A DNA stretch of 64,000 nt, taken from contig CAVQBP010000024.1 of NCBI GenBank assembly GCA_963710745.1, positions 124,001 through 188,000 of the forward strand, written 5' to 3'. The notes beneath the pieces are model-generated. The model was not told where the DNA came from, did no database searches, and saw only the letters and a program-made list of their open reading frames with translations. Numbering within the stretch: the first letter of the stretch is position 1; each line of letters opens with the position of its first letter. Shown here piece after piece: positions 1 through 8,506 of this stretch. The position numbers were made by a program, and so were the translations under genes. The DNA is from CAVQBP01 sp963710745 (GTDB lineage: Bacteria > Bacteroidota > Ignavibacteria > Ignavibacteriales > Ignavibacteriaceae).

Positions 1-286
1 TTGCAAAAACTAATGCGGGCAATAATATAAAAAGTATTTGCCCTCCGGCAGTTAACAATCTGAGAGCATTTATCGGGGCACTTTTTAAATCCTTTCCAAA
101 TATTAATAACGTTATTGTACCGCCGACAATCTGGTATAAAAAGAAAGCTCCGACCAGCCCGATGATTGCTGCGGCAATTGGTGATATAAGTGGTTTAATT
201 TGTTTTTGAGGTATTTTTGAACTGTCCGAATTATTATTATCAGGACTTTTGTTTTCGTTTTCAGAATTATTTTTTAATTCGTTCAT
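1..286 (-). CDS. CPBP-family intramembrane protease, N-terminal fragment
   Basis: The gene starts with ATG at 286 and runs off the left edge, so only about 95 N-terminal residues are visible. A polar, Asn/Ser-rich cytoplasmic leader of about 30 residues is followed by a hydrophobic segment (PLISPIAAAIIGLVGAFFLY) and then a second one starting at GGQILFILLPALVFA. This N-terminal layout resembles CPBP (CAAX protease / bacteriocin-processing) membrane metalloproteases of the Ignavibacteria/Bacteroidetes group. The catalytic EExxxR and HxxxN motifs would lie outside the window, so the assignment rests on N-terminal resemblance only. Confidence 0.5.
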   Translation of the reverse strand, partial: MNELKNNSENENKSPDNNNSDSSKIPQKQIKPLISPIAAAIIGLVGAFFLYQIVGGTITLLIFGKDLKSAPINALRLLTAGGQILFILLPALVFA

Positions 287-457
287 ACAAAAAAAATAAT
301 AGTTAATTCCTTATGCTCAAATTAGTTAAAACACCTTTAACCTCAAAAATGTGATATATAATTGACGGAATAAATCCATTTGCGAAAGCAGAACTTCACA
401 GAGGTCTGATATTGCAGGAAAGATATTTTTAATTCAAAGAAACATTTTTAAATGAAA

Positions 458-1246
458 TCATTTTTCAGAAGCAATTTTTCCTGCTAGTCCCTGGTAATTT
501 GTTAATTCAGCATCAATCGAACCAATAACTACTTTAGTTACCACTTTAACCGGAACTTTCAGATTATCATCGGTAAGCCAGACAAGTATGCTCCCTTCAC
601 TTTTGAAAAGTCCTCCCTCCTGAACTAAGGGTTCAACAATTATACAATGGAATGTACCGGCGGGTACTTCAATTGTTTCTTTACCCAAATAACGAACATC
701 AAGATTATATACTTTGTCTTTATAAAAATTCTGCAGATGAATCTTATCATTAACTTTCATATTAGAATAATCAAGTGTGCGTGCGTAATAAAATGCGGAC
801 ATAATATCGTTTACATACTTAGGAATACTATATTCGCCTTCGGTTGTTTTGGCTTTTCCTCTTCTTTGATCGAAAAATGCTGAAAAATCACGGCTATAAC
901 CGCCTTCTCTAACATGCTGCTCAAAGCGCCACGGAAAGATCCCCTGTGTATCAATAAATGTTTCATATCTGTCGCGTACTTTAAAAATCCAATCGAAGCT
1001 GGGTACAGAATTAACCTGAAATTTTACCTGGTATGCTTCTCTTCCCGATATTCTTTTTATATCAGGAATTTCCATTACGGCTACACCGGCCGTTACAAAG
1101 CCATATTTTATATTGAATGTTAGTTTCTCTCCGACTTTAAATGCATCGTTTTGTATAGTCCTGAATTCATCTTTTTTCTTATCTTTATCTGCGGCATATA
1201 CTGTAAGAAAAAAAAGAAAATATAATATTAAAAATTTTTTAAACAT
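458..1246 (-). CDS. DUF3108 domain-containing exported protein
   Basis: This 262-residue protein has an N-terminal signal peptide (MFKKFLILYFLFFLTVYAA), so it should be exported to the periplasm. The body matches the DUF3108 pattern: FKVGEKLTFNIKYGFVTAG near residue 37, then RDRYETFIDTQG and a C-terminal VPAGTFHCIIVEP / LVWLTDD region. DUF3108 proteins are predicted periplasmic beta-rich proteins of unknown function. The start overlaps the end of the upstream glycosyltransferase gene by 8 nt, so the two are probably translationally coupled. No enzymatic residues are recognisable. Confidence 0.85.
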   Translation of the reverse strand: MFKKFLILYFLFFLTVYAADKDKKKDEFRTIQNDAFKVGEKLTFNIKYGFVTAGVAVMEIPDIKRISGREAYQVKFQVNSVPSFDWIFKVRDRYETFIDTQGIFPWRFEQHVREGGYSRDFSAFFDQRRGKAKTTEGEYSIPKYVNDIMSAFYYARTLDYSNMKVNDKIHLQNFYKDKVYNLDVRYLGKETIEVPAGTFHCIIVEPLVQEGGLFKSEGSILVWLTDDNLKVPVKVVTKVVIGSIDAELTNYQGLAGKIASEK

Positions 1247-2294
1247 TATTTTCTCCGTTATCCGAAATAAAATTATAAATTTTATCTATTTCTTCAACTA
1301 CATCTTTTACTTCTATGCTATTCATACACTGTGATTTAGTACACTGTTCCCTTTCACAATCAGAACATTCTTTTTTAGGCGAAAAAATTATTTTTTTGTT
1401 CGTATATGGTCCCCATCTTTTAGCAGAACATACTAATAAGTTGGGATAAAAACCAACAATATATTTTCCAAGAGCCGCTGCTATATGAAGAGGCCCTGTA
1501 GAATTTGCAACAAAAATATTACATTTGTCAATCAAAGCAATCAATTCAGATAAACTCAAAATACCTGCAAAATTCTTTATTTTATTATTTATTTTCAGTT
1601 TTTCGCATATTTCAATTTCCTGTTCACTTCCGGTCAGCAATATTTGAAATTTATCTTTTTTTGAAAGCTCTTCAACAAGGTACTTAAATTTATTAACCGG
1701 TAAATCAACCGCACTGCCTCCGCTGCCGGGATGAATTATAATTATCAATTTATCATTATTTATGCCATTATCCTCAAAAAGGGTTTTTATTTTTTCTTCA
1801 CTTTTCTTATTAATTGTAAGATTAAAATCTACTTTTCCAGGAGCAACTATTTCATTTATCCCAAAAGCGTTCAATAAATTAACATTGTATTCAAGTTCAT
1901 GCTTTTCAGCATATTTTCTATGTTCGAAAATTTTATGGTTAAATAAAAAAGAATACCATCTGTACCCGGTACCTATTCTGTTTTTTATACCGCTTAAAAA
2001 AATAATTATTGATGTTTGAAGCGTAGGGTAAACTATGATACCTGAATCAAAACCAAAGCTTTTGATAATCTTAACATTTTTTAAGATAGATACTTTTTTG
2101 TTTTCTTCCTGTAATAAAATTATCTTATCAATAAAAGGATGGTTCTCGAGAATATCTTTTGTATAATTTCTGACAAGGAAGGTTATTTTACATTCAGGAT
2201 AATATTTCTTTACAATTTCTGCCAGGGGGAGTGATAAAACGACATCACCAATTCTGTCCGTTCTAACAATTAAAAGATTTTTAGGTTTTATCAT
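1239..2294 (-). CDS. Glycosyltransferase family 9 (heptosyltransferase-like)
   Basis: The 351-residue product fits the GT9 / ADP-heptose:LPS heptosyltransferase family, which adds sugars to the lipopolysaccharide core at the cytoplasmic face of the inner membrane. Visible family features are the N-terminal RTDRIGDVVLSLP loop (residues 10-22), an HPGSGG nucleotide-sugar site near residue 188, and the STGPLHIAAALGK motif near residue 264. A Cys-rich tail (CSDCEREQCTKSQC), seen in many GT9 enzymes of this lineage, follows. It overlaps the upstream glycosylase by ATGA and the downstream DUF3108 gene by 8 nt, giving a tight three-gene run. The exact sugar and acceptor cannot be read from sequence. 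Confidence 0.88.
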   Translation of the reverse strand: MIKPKNLLIVRTDRIGDVVLSLPLAEIVKKYYPECKITFLVRNYTKDILENHPFIDKIILLQEENKKVSILKNVKIIKSFGFDSGIIVYPTLQTSIIIFLSGIKNRIGTGYRWYSFLFNHKIFEHRKYAEKHELEYNVNLLNAFGINEIVAPGKVDFNLTINKKSEEKIKTLFEDNGINNDKLIIIIHPGSGGSAVDLPVNKFKYLVEELSKKDKFQILLTGSEQEIEICEKLKINNKIKNFAGILSLSELIALIDKCNIFVANSTGPLHIAAALGKYIVGFYPNLLVCSAKRWGPYTNKKIIFSPKKECSDCEREQCTKSQCMNSIEVKDVVEEIDKIYNFISDNGENNV

Positions 2295-2902
2295 TTCCTG
2301 GAAATATAATTATTGTTTTTAATAAAAAAACGCCACGGCAGGTTTACTGATTTTTTTATTCCTATTCTTTGTGAAACACCGATTTCATCTTTTTTAAGCT
2401 TTTTATTATTAAGTATAAAGATTTCGTTGCCGGTAAGATCAATTCCGTAATGCTCTTTTGAAATTGAGAAAGCCTGGCATACCTTGCCGGGGCCGCTGGT
2501 CAGATTAAATCTTTCTTTTTCACTTTTTAATTCTCTGCCTAACCGGTTTTTTATCATTATCTCCTCTCCTTCCAAAGGCTCGACAGCTCTTATTAAAACA
2601 GCAGTTCCTTTTCCCTCAATTCCGGTAACCACATTACAGCAAAAATGAGCACCATAAGTAAAATAGACATAAAAAAAACCTCCTTCTCCAAACATTATTT
2701 CATTTCTCTTAGTTTTCCCTGTAAATGTATGTGCAGCTTCATCAACCTCTCCATCATATGCTTCAACTTCAACAATAATTCCTGAAAGTATTAAACCGTT
2801 TTCTTTCTTTACTAAAATTTTCCCTAATAATTCTTTAGCAACTGTTAATAAATCGCGGGTATAAAACTTCCTGGGAAGTTTTTTTTGTGAATCATATTTC
2901 AT
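2291..2902 (-). CDS. mpg: DNA-3-methyladenine / alkyladenine glycosylase (AAG/Mpg family)
   Basis: This 203-residue protein excises alkylated or deaminated purines to start base excision repair. It carries the AAG family signature in order: FYTRDLLTVAKELLGKIL near the N-terminus, then GIIVEVEAYDGEVDEAAHTF, which holds the catalytic Glu and the following His. After these come FYVYFTYGAHFCCNVVTG and a C-terminal LTSGPGKVCQAF. Length is normal for bacterial members. It is first in a coupled minus-strand run with the GT9 and DUF3108 genes, an unlikely functional grouping that probably reflects simple co-transcription. Confidence 0.92.
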   Translation of the reverse strand: MKYDSQKKLPRKFYTRDLLTVAKELLGKILVKKENGLILSGIIVEVEAYDGEVDEAAHTFTGKTKRNEIMFGEGGFFYVYFTYGAHFCCNVVTGIEGKGTAVLIRAVEPLEGEEIMIKNRLGRELKSEKERFNLTSGPGKVCQAFSISKEHYGIDLTGNEIFILNNKKLKKDEIGVSQRIGIKKSVNLPWRFFIKNNNYISRK

Positions 2903-2998
2903 TAAAGAAAGTTAAATTAATTTTGGTGAAAGATAAAGAAGTAATCAAAAAGATATAGCTTATTAATCAATGAAAAGAATTGTTCGGATATGAAAGGT

Positions 2999-3664
2999 TT
3001 AGTCAAGTTTTGATTTTAATTCATCAATTTTTTTCGAGTAATATTCAACTTTGTCGGGATACTTTTCTTTCAGCAGATTATAAATCTCAATAGCTTCATT
3101 ATATTCGCCCTGAGAAATATATATTTTTGCCAATGTTTCGGATACTATAATATTTTTTCCGAAAGATTTTTCCTGTTCAGATCTTTCTGCAGTATGTTCA
3201 GCTTTCTGTTCAGGAGAAATTTCTTTTACAAGGTCTCTTAATTTTTCATCTCTCGCAATTGAATTTATACCATAAATTTCTTCATTGCCGGATGATGCTT
3301 CTTCTGAATTATCTGCATTGGAAAAACCTAAAGAAATTTTATTCTTTATATTTTCTATTTCGTTTAAATAAAAATCGTAGGTTCTTTTTGACGGAATTAA
3401 ATCACTCCCTTTTTTAATATTTTCTATTGCTTCAGCATAATTACCTTTTAATGCATATGCTTTGCCCAGCAATAAATAAGGAACAGCGTAGTCAGGAAAA
3501 TTTTTCAGACCTTTCGTTAAAATATCAATTGCATCTTCCGGATTTTTTTTATCGAGTTCATAACCGGCTTTTCTTGCAAAGAGAGGTGTCAATTTATTAT
3601 AGGAATAAATTAAATCAATTTTTTCCTGTTCCGGCAGCTGATATCTTTTTTTATTACTAACCAT
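2999..3664 (-). CDS. Tetratricopeptide repeat protein
   Basis: The 221-residue protein has TPR-type helix pairs in the first half (roughly residues 25-95, including the stretch ending ALKGNYAEAIENIKKGSDL) and another at the C-terminus (KIYISQGEYNEAIEIYNLLKEKYPD). A charged Ser/Glu-rich linker of about 70 residues separates them. There is no signal peptide, so it is probably cytoplasmic. The start codon directly abuts the stop of the upstream GT2 gene (3665), which indicates co-translation. A scaffold role for the glycosyltransferase is plausible but only inferred. Confidence 0.8.
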   Translation of the reverse strand: MVSNKKRYQLPEQEKIDLIYSYNKLTPLFARKAGYELDKKNPEDAIDILTKGLKNFPDYAVPYLLLGKAYALKGNYAEAIENIKKGSDLIPSKRTYDFYLNEIENIKNKISLGFSNADNSEEASSGNEEIYGINSIARDEKLRDLVKEISPEQKAEHTAERSEQEKSFGKNIIVSETLAKIYISQGEYNEAIEIYNLLKEKYPDKVEYYSKKIDELKSKLD

Positions 3665-5116
3665 TTAATGCTTGCCATATGCATGTTTAATGGAAGTTAG
3701 AGAAACAAATGCAAAACCGGTAAAAAATAAAATCTGGAAAGGAAGAGCAGCGATTTCAGCAAAATAAACCGATGAGATAATACCTATTAAACAATATACA
3801 GCCATAATTAATTCAACATAAACAGAAAGTCCCAATTTATTATTTAAATACCTTTTACCTATCCAGGAATCCCTGTTGCTTTCAACTTTAAATTTAGGTG
3901 TTCTCACAAATTCACTTTTTCTGCTTAATAAACCTTCAATAACAGCACGGGAATTATTTACAGCAAAACCCATGCTGCCGGCCATAAATAAAGGAAAAAG
4001 AACGATCTTTTTTCTCCAGTCGCTTCTTACGTCCTTTTGTGAATAAAGGTAAAATAAAAATGAACTTACAAAAGCAAGGACAAATAGTGAAAGGATTGCA
4101 AAATAAGCTTCATGCGGTCCGCTGTTTTTTATAAAAATTAATGGAACATTCAGAATGGCTGCAAGAAGTATAAAAGGGAAAACAATATTGTTGGTTAAAT
4201 GAAATGTTGACTGAAGCTTTACCCTTAGCGGGACATTTGACTTCCAAACCAGGGGAAGAATTTTTTTTGCGGTTTCAATCGCACCTTTTGTCCATCTGAA
4301 CTGCTGTGATTTTAATGCGTTTATTTCAGAAGGCAGCTCCGCCGGTGAAGTAAAATCTTTCAGGAAAATAAACTTCCATCCATTCAATTGAGCACGGTAG
4401 CTTAAATCCAGATCTTCTGTTAAAGTATCATCGTGCCAGTTGCCTGCATCTTCAATACATTTTCTTCTCCAAACGCCGCCGGTTCCGTTAAAGTTTATAA
4501 AGAAACCTGCTTTATTTCTAACTGACTGTTCAATTACAAAATGTCCGTCAAGAGCTAAAGCCTGAGCTTTAGTTAAAAGTGAATAATCTCCATTTAAATG
4601 CTCCCATCTGGTTTGAACCATTCCAACATTATCATCATTAAAAAATGAAAGGGTTTTCTTAAGGAAATTTTTATTCGGAATAAAATCGGCATCAAAAATT
4701 GCAATATAATCGCCTTTAGCTGATTTCATTCCTTCTTTTAATGCGCCGGCTTTAAAGCCTTTTCTTGAGTCTCTTCTTACATGAACAATATTAAAACCTT
4801 CCTTTTGTTTCTGGCTAATCATTTTCGCTACTACATTTACCGTTTCGTCGTTTGAATCATCAAGTACCTGGATTTCCAATAATTCCTTAGGATAATCAAT
4901 TGCACAGATAGCATTAATTAATCTTTCAACTACATAAAATTCATTATACAACGGCAGCTGGATTGTAACCATTGAATCTAATTTCAAATTTTCAATGGGA
5001 ATATGTTTTACTTCTTTATATTTTTTATGATAGAAAAGCATTATGAAGCCGTGGCTTCCAAAAATAAAAAGAATAAATAAAGAGACGAAATAACCTATTA
5101 ATACTACATTATCCAT
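3665..5116 (-). CDS. Membrane glycosyltransferase family 2, cellulose-synthase-like
   Basis: This 483-residue inner-membrane enzyme has one N-terminal membrane segment, a cytoplasmic GT-A domain and several C-terminal membrane helices. The processive GT2 motifs are all visible: VLDDSNDET (first Asp), FDADFIP (DxD), TEDLDLSYR (catalytic TED) and QQFRWTKG (Q/RxxRW). Such enzymes polymerise or transfer beta-linked sugars from nucleotide sugars. No PilZ domain or BcsB partner is present, so the product cannot be named. It lies between lptE and a TPR gene with minimal spacing, suggesting an envelope-polysaccharide role. Confidence 0.88.
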   Translation of the reverse strand: MDNVVLIGYFVSLFILFIFGSHGFIMLFYHKKYKEVKHIPIENLKLDSMVTIQLPLYNEFYVVERLINAICAIDYPKELLEIQVLDDSNDETVNVVAKMISQKQKEGFNIVHVRRDSRKGFKAGALKEGMKSAKGDYIAIFDADFIPNKNFLKKTLSFFNDDNVGMVQTRWEHLNGDYSLLTKAQALALDGHFVIEQSVRNKAGFFINFNGTGGVWRRKCIEDAGNWHDDTLTEDLDLSYRAQLNGWKFIFLKDFTSPAELPSEINALKSQQFRWTKGAIETAKKILPLVWKSNVPLRVKLQSTFHLTNNIVFPFILLAAILNVPLIFIKNSGPHEAYFAILSLFVLAFVSSFLFYLYSQKDVRSDWRKKIVLFPLFMAGSMGFAVNNSRAVIEGLLSRKSEFVRTPKFKVESNRDSWIGKRYLNNKLGLSVYVELIMAVYCLIGIISSVYFAEIAALPFQILFFTGFAFVSLTSIKHAYGKH

Positions 5117-5148
5117 TTGAATTGTAAGTCCTTTAATTAAAAAATTTG

Positions 5149-5709
5149 TTACCAGCCGGAAACTACAGCTAAAAGTATATCATCACTAATTTTATCGATT
5201 GCATTTTGAATTGCATCGTTTCTTTCGGTCATGTTTCCCCCTGCAGGATAATCGCTATACTCCGAAAAATTCTTTTCAAAGATTGTTTTTCTTTTGACAA
5301 GATCTCTGTAAACCGCTTGCGCTGAGATTGTAATTCTTCTTGTTTTAACTTCTTCATTTCCGGTAATAATAGTTGGCGCATCACTTAACGAAATAATAGA
5401 ACAGTTCAATATAGCATTCGCTTTGTTTTTTTCTGTGACCTGGAGCGTATTATCATCAATAAATTTTTGAGTAAGAGCATTTGTCATCATTTCACTTAAA
5501 CCGGGCTGACCCGAACCGCTTCTGTCGTCAGCAATCGGGATAGCAATCGATTTTAAATGAGCAGGAACAGAAGCTCCCGTAAAAGAATAAGAAAAACAGC
5601 TTTCAAAGCTAATTACACCGGAAATTATAAACAAGAAAATAATTACTGAGGAGTAAATTTTATTTATTTTTTGCCCAAATTTCAACATTTTTAAGAAAAG
5701 AAAATTCAA
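5149..5709 (-). CDS. lptE: LptE-family LPS-assembly lipoprotein
   Basis: The 186-residue product resembles LptE, the outer-membrane lipoprotein plug of the LptD translocon. A hydrophobic segment (residues 20-34) leads to FESCFSYSFTGAS. The Cys would be lipidated, although FESC is a poor lipobox. The following SYSFTG..VPAHLKSIAIP is typical of the Bacteroidetes/Chlorobi LptE family, as is the ALTQKFIDDNTLQV region. ATG 5709 was kept, but ATG codons 7 residues in would give a shorter n-region. It follows the sigma-54 activator gene and precedes GT2, consistent with an envelope locus. Confidence 0.8.
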   Translation of the reverse strand: MNFLFLKMLKFGQKINKIYSSVIIFLFIISGVISFESCFSYSFTGASVPAHLKSIAIPIADDRSGSGQPGLSEMMTNALTQKFIDDNTLQVTEKNKANAILNCSIISLSDAPTIITGNEEVKTRRITISAQAVYRDLVKRKTIFEKNFSEYSDYPAGGNMTERNDAIQNAIDKISDDILLAVVSGW

Positions 5710-5800
5710 AATTTTAATAGAAAATATTTATAAAACTACCCAATTATTTACGATATAAAAGATATAATTTCCCATCTTCCTTTTCATACTAAATCGTTAA

Positions 5801-6901
5801 TTATAACTCATAGTCTTTTATCTTTCGGTATAATGTTCTTTCACTTATCTTCAGCATTTTAGCAGCATCTCTTTTATTTCCCCTTGTATAAGATAAGGCA
5901 TTTTTTATGGCTTCTTTCTCTAATTCATCCAGAGGGACAACATCTTCAATATTATTATTACTCTGAGTATATATTTCATTTTGATTATGATAAATCAGAT
6001 CTTTTAATTCAAGTATATCCTTCTTTATTTCAAATAAGGCTCTGTATAATAGTTCTCTATCAACTTCTTCCGGAGATTTTTTCAGATAAATCGGAAGGTT
6101 CCTTTGAGCCGACTCATTTTTATTTTCATTTAAAAGAACTGAAAACGACAAAATATCCAATCTTCCATTTTTATTTAATGCCATTGCAGTTTCTATTGTG
6201 TTCTTTAATTCTCTGATATTCCCCGGCCATGGATATTCTTTTAATAGGTTAATTGCTTCTTGAGAAATAGCCGGCACTTTCATATGATTTAATTCAGCAT
6301 ACTGAGAAGCAAAGTAATAAATTAACTCTTCAATATCTCCTTTGCGGGTCCTTAAAGGAGGTATACTCAAAGTAACTGCTTTAAGTCTGAAATAAAGATC
6401 CTGCCTGAACTTTTTTGCATCAACTTCATTCTGGAGATTTTTATTTGTTGCAGCAATAATTCTCACATCAACTTTTGTAACTGTTTCCGCACCTATTCTC
6501 ATAAATTCTTTGGTTTCCAGAACTCTTAACAGTTTCACCTGGGTCGTCAGCGGCATTTCGGCAATTTCATCAAGAAAAAGAGTACCTTCGTCAGCTATTT
6601 CAAAATATCCTTTTCTGCTTTCCACGGCACCGGTAAAAGATCCCCTTTTATGACCGAAAAGCTCACTTTCAAGTATTCCTTCAGGAATTGCACCGCAATT
6701 TACAGTTACCATTTGTTTATCTGCTCTGTTGCTGAAATTATGAATAGCCTGTGCAAAAATCTCCTTACCGACACCGCTTTCTCCATAAATCAAAACGGAA
6801 ATATCAGATTTTGCAACCTGCATTGTAATATCAACAAGATCGTTTATTTCTTTAGAATTTCCAACAATTCCAAATTCTTTTTTGAACTGATCTACCGTCA
6901 T
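5801..6901 (-). CDS. Sigma-54-dependent transcriptional activator without receiver domain
   Basis: The 366-residue protein is an AAA+ enhancer-binding protein that would remodel RNA polymerase-sigma54. Walker A is GESGVGKE (about residues 40-47), the sigma-54 contact loop reads GSFTGA, Walker B is LFLDEIAEM, and the R-finger region is FRQDLYFRL. A C-terminal Fis-type helix-turn-helix ends in RDAAKMLKISERTLYRKIKDY. There is no N-terminal receiver, GAF or PAS domain, so control must come through expression, the AAA+ domain itself or a partner. The canonical GAFTGA Ala is Ser here, a tolerated natural variant. It precedes lptE by 91 nt; miaB, activator and lptE occur together in Bacteroidetes relatives. 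Confidence 0.93.
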   Translation of the reverse strand: MTVDQFKKEFGIVGNSKEINDLVDITMQVAKSDISVLIYGESGVGKEIFAQAIHNFSNRADKQMVTVNCGAIPEGILESELFGHKRGSFTGAVESRKGYFEIADEGTLFLDEIAEMPLTTQVKLLRVLETKEFMRIGAETVTKVDVRIIAATNKNLQNEVDAKKFRQDLYFRLKAVTLSIPPLRTRKGDIEELIYYFASQYAELNHMKVPAISQEAINLLKEYPWPGNIRELKNTIETAMALNKNGRLDILSFSVLLNENKNESAQRNLPIYLKKSPEEVDRELLYRALFEIKKDILELKDLIYHNQNEIYTQSNNNIEDVVPLDELEKEAIKNALSYTRGNKRDAAKMLKISERTLYRKIKDYEL

Positions 6902-7011
6902 TTTGAATAAATTTTTATTTCCTTAGAATTCAATAAAAAACAGAAAACAGAGATTTTAAATATATCATATTTTACTGCTTAATTAAAGAAATAAATGTGA
7001 AAGGAAAGGGG

Positions 7012-7782
7012 TTAAATCTTGATTGTGAAACCATCCACAACAGCAGTAATATTATGTTGTTTCAGAAAGGATTTTTTTTGAGCCAAAAAATGTTCGGTTT
7101 CATCACTTATATGATTTAAATAGAGTTTTTCCGGCTTCAAATGAGTTAATGCCTCTAATAAATCCTCAATACTTACATGTGTAACTTCACTTATTATTAT
7201 ATCTGATTTATGACTTTTGAAGAGATAAAGATCTTCTTTTTTTCCAACATCGCCTGTATAAAAAATATGTTTTTCATCTATTCCAAACAAAATGCTGCTG
7301 CTTAAAAAATTTAATTCGTTTGCTGAAGAATATTCTTTATACTTATTTAAATGTGAATTCTGCTTACCAATAAAACTGAAAGAATCGTTTAATTTAAAAC
7401 TTTTATTATGATCAAATGTTTCAATAAAAAGCTTAAAGTTCATTCTTTCCTTTAACAAATAAGAAGAAAGGAGATAATTTTCGATAACTTTTTTTAACTT
7501 TTTGTGAACAATAATTTGAAGACTATTATTCCTTCCGGTCAACTTCATTTGAACAATCAAGGAAGCTAAACCTGTATAATGATCAGGATGAAGGTGAGTT
7601 AAAAGAATTCCGTTTATTGAAGAAAAAGGAATTTTCTGTGAAAGGATTGCTTTTGAAATTCCATCACCGGCATCAACAAGTAAGGTATATCCCTTGTGTG
7701 ATATGAGAAAAGCTGAATGATATCTTTTAAGTGAAGTTTTTCCTGAGCCTGTTCCTATAAATTTAATTATGGAATTATTCAT
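7012..7782 (-). CDS. MBL-fold metallo-hydrolase (RNase Z-like)
   Basis: This 256-residue cytoplasmic protein has a metallo-beta-lactamase fold. The metal-binding HLHPDH motif lies near residue 63 after LLVDAGDGIS, and further ligand candidates are the Asp in FYTGDVGK (near 176) and the His in LYLNHIS (near 222). The layout resembles the RNase Z / ElaC branch, but the family exosite arm is not evident and the substrate is unknown. Its ATG overlaps the stop of the SPOR gene by 4 nt, so they are coupled. Confidence 0.82.
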   Translation of the reverse strand: MNNSIIKFIGTGSGKTSLKRYHSAFLISHKGYTLLVDAGDGISKAILSQKIPFSSINGILLTHLHPDHYTGLASLIVQMKLTGRNNSLQIIVHKKLKKVIENYLLSSYLLKERMNFKLFIETFDHNKSFKLNDSFSFIGKQNSHLNKYKEYSSANELNFLSSSILFGIDEKHIFYTGDVGKKEDLYLFKSHKSDIIISEVTHVSIEDLLEALTHLKPEKLYLNHISDETEHFLAQKKSFLKQHNITAVVDGFTIKI

Positions 7783-8483
7783 GGAATGTCGACTATTCTG
7801 CCGTCAAGTTTAAATTCCCTGTTTATAACATGTAAAAAATTTTCTGCCTCATTTTTATCTTCAAATTTACCCACATAAACAACTCTGAACGTAGTTCCGG
7901 CAACAACTTTATCTTTAATTTCGGAAAAGAAGCCATTATCTTCAAAATTATTTTTAAGGGCATCTGCATTAGTTGGATTTGTAAATGCTCCGGCCTGGAT
8001 TGTAAATTTATACTTTGGTGTATCTTCTTCCGTTATTTGATTTGATTCTTTTTCTTTAGATAATGCAGTTTGATCAGATGCGGGAATATCCCTTTCCGCA
8101 ATTTTAATGTAAGGTGAAATCGGATAGTCCTTCTTTAAGTCTTCCAAACATTTTTTTGCATTATAATACTCACCTGCAGCATAATAATAAGAAAAGATTC
8201 GATAAAGCGCTGCATCAGCATATTTACTTTTGGGATATTTATCCAATATCTTGGAATATGTAACTAATGCTTTATCCCCGTCTTTGGTTAGGACACCTTC
8301 CAGGAACAAGACTGAAGGACTGTTTGGGTTTTTTGAAATTAAGGAAGGCAGCCGTTCTTCAACGCCTTTTTTATTTCCCGATTCAATTTGTTTTAAATAA
8401 GGAATAATATCAACATCTTGAGAGAAAATATGAGAAGGAAGCAGAAGAATAATGAAAACAATATATAAACGGACGAACTTCAT
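7779..8483 (-). CDS. Exported TPR/SPOR-domain protein
   Basis: The 234-residue protein starts with a signal peptide (residues 1-21). Next comes a TPR/YbgF-like helical region (residues 25-130, including YADAALYRIFSYYYAAGEY), then a polar linker. A C-terminal SPOR domain spans residues 153-234 (YKFTIQAGAFTN, then TTFRVVYVGKFEDKNEAENF). SPOR domains bind denuded peptidoglycan at division sites, so a periplasmic cell-wall or division role is likely. It lies 23 nt downstream of miaB and overlaps the MBL hydrolase gene. Confidence 0.85.
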   Translation of the reverse strand: MKFVRLYIVFIILLLPSHIFSQDVDIIPYLKQIESGNKKGVEERLPSLISKNPNSPSVLFLEGVLTKDGDKALVTYSKILDKYPKSKYADAALYRIFSYYYAAGEYYNAKKCLEDLKKDYPISPYIKIAERDIPASDQTALSKEKESNQITEEDTPKYKFTIQAGAFTNPTNADALKNNFEDNGFFSEIKDKVVAGTTFRVVYVGKFEDKNEAENFLHVINREFKLDGRIVDIP

Positions 8484-8506
8484 TCAGCCAGATTATTTAT
8501 TTATAA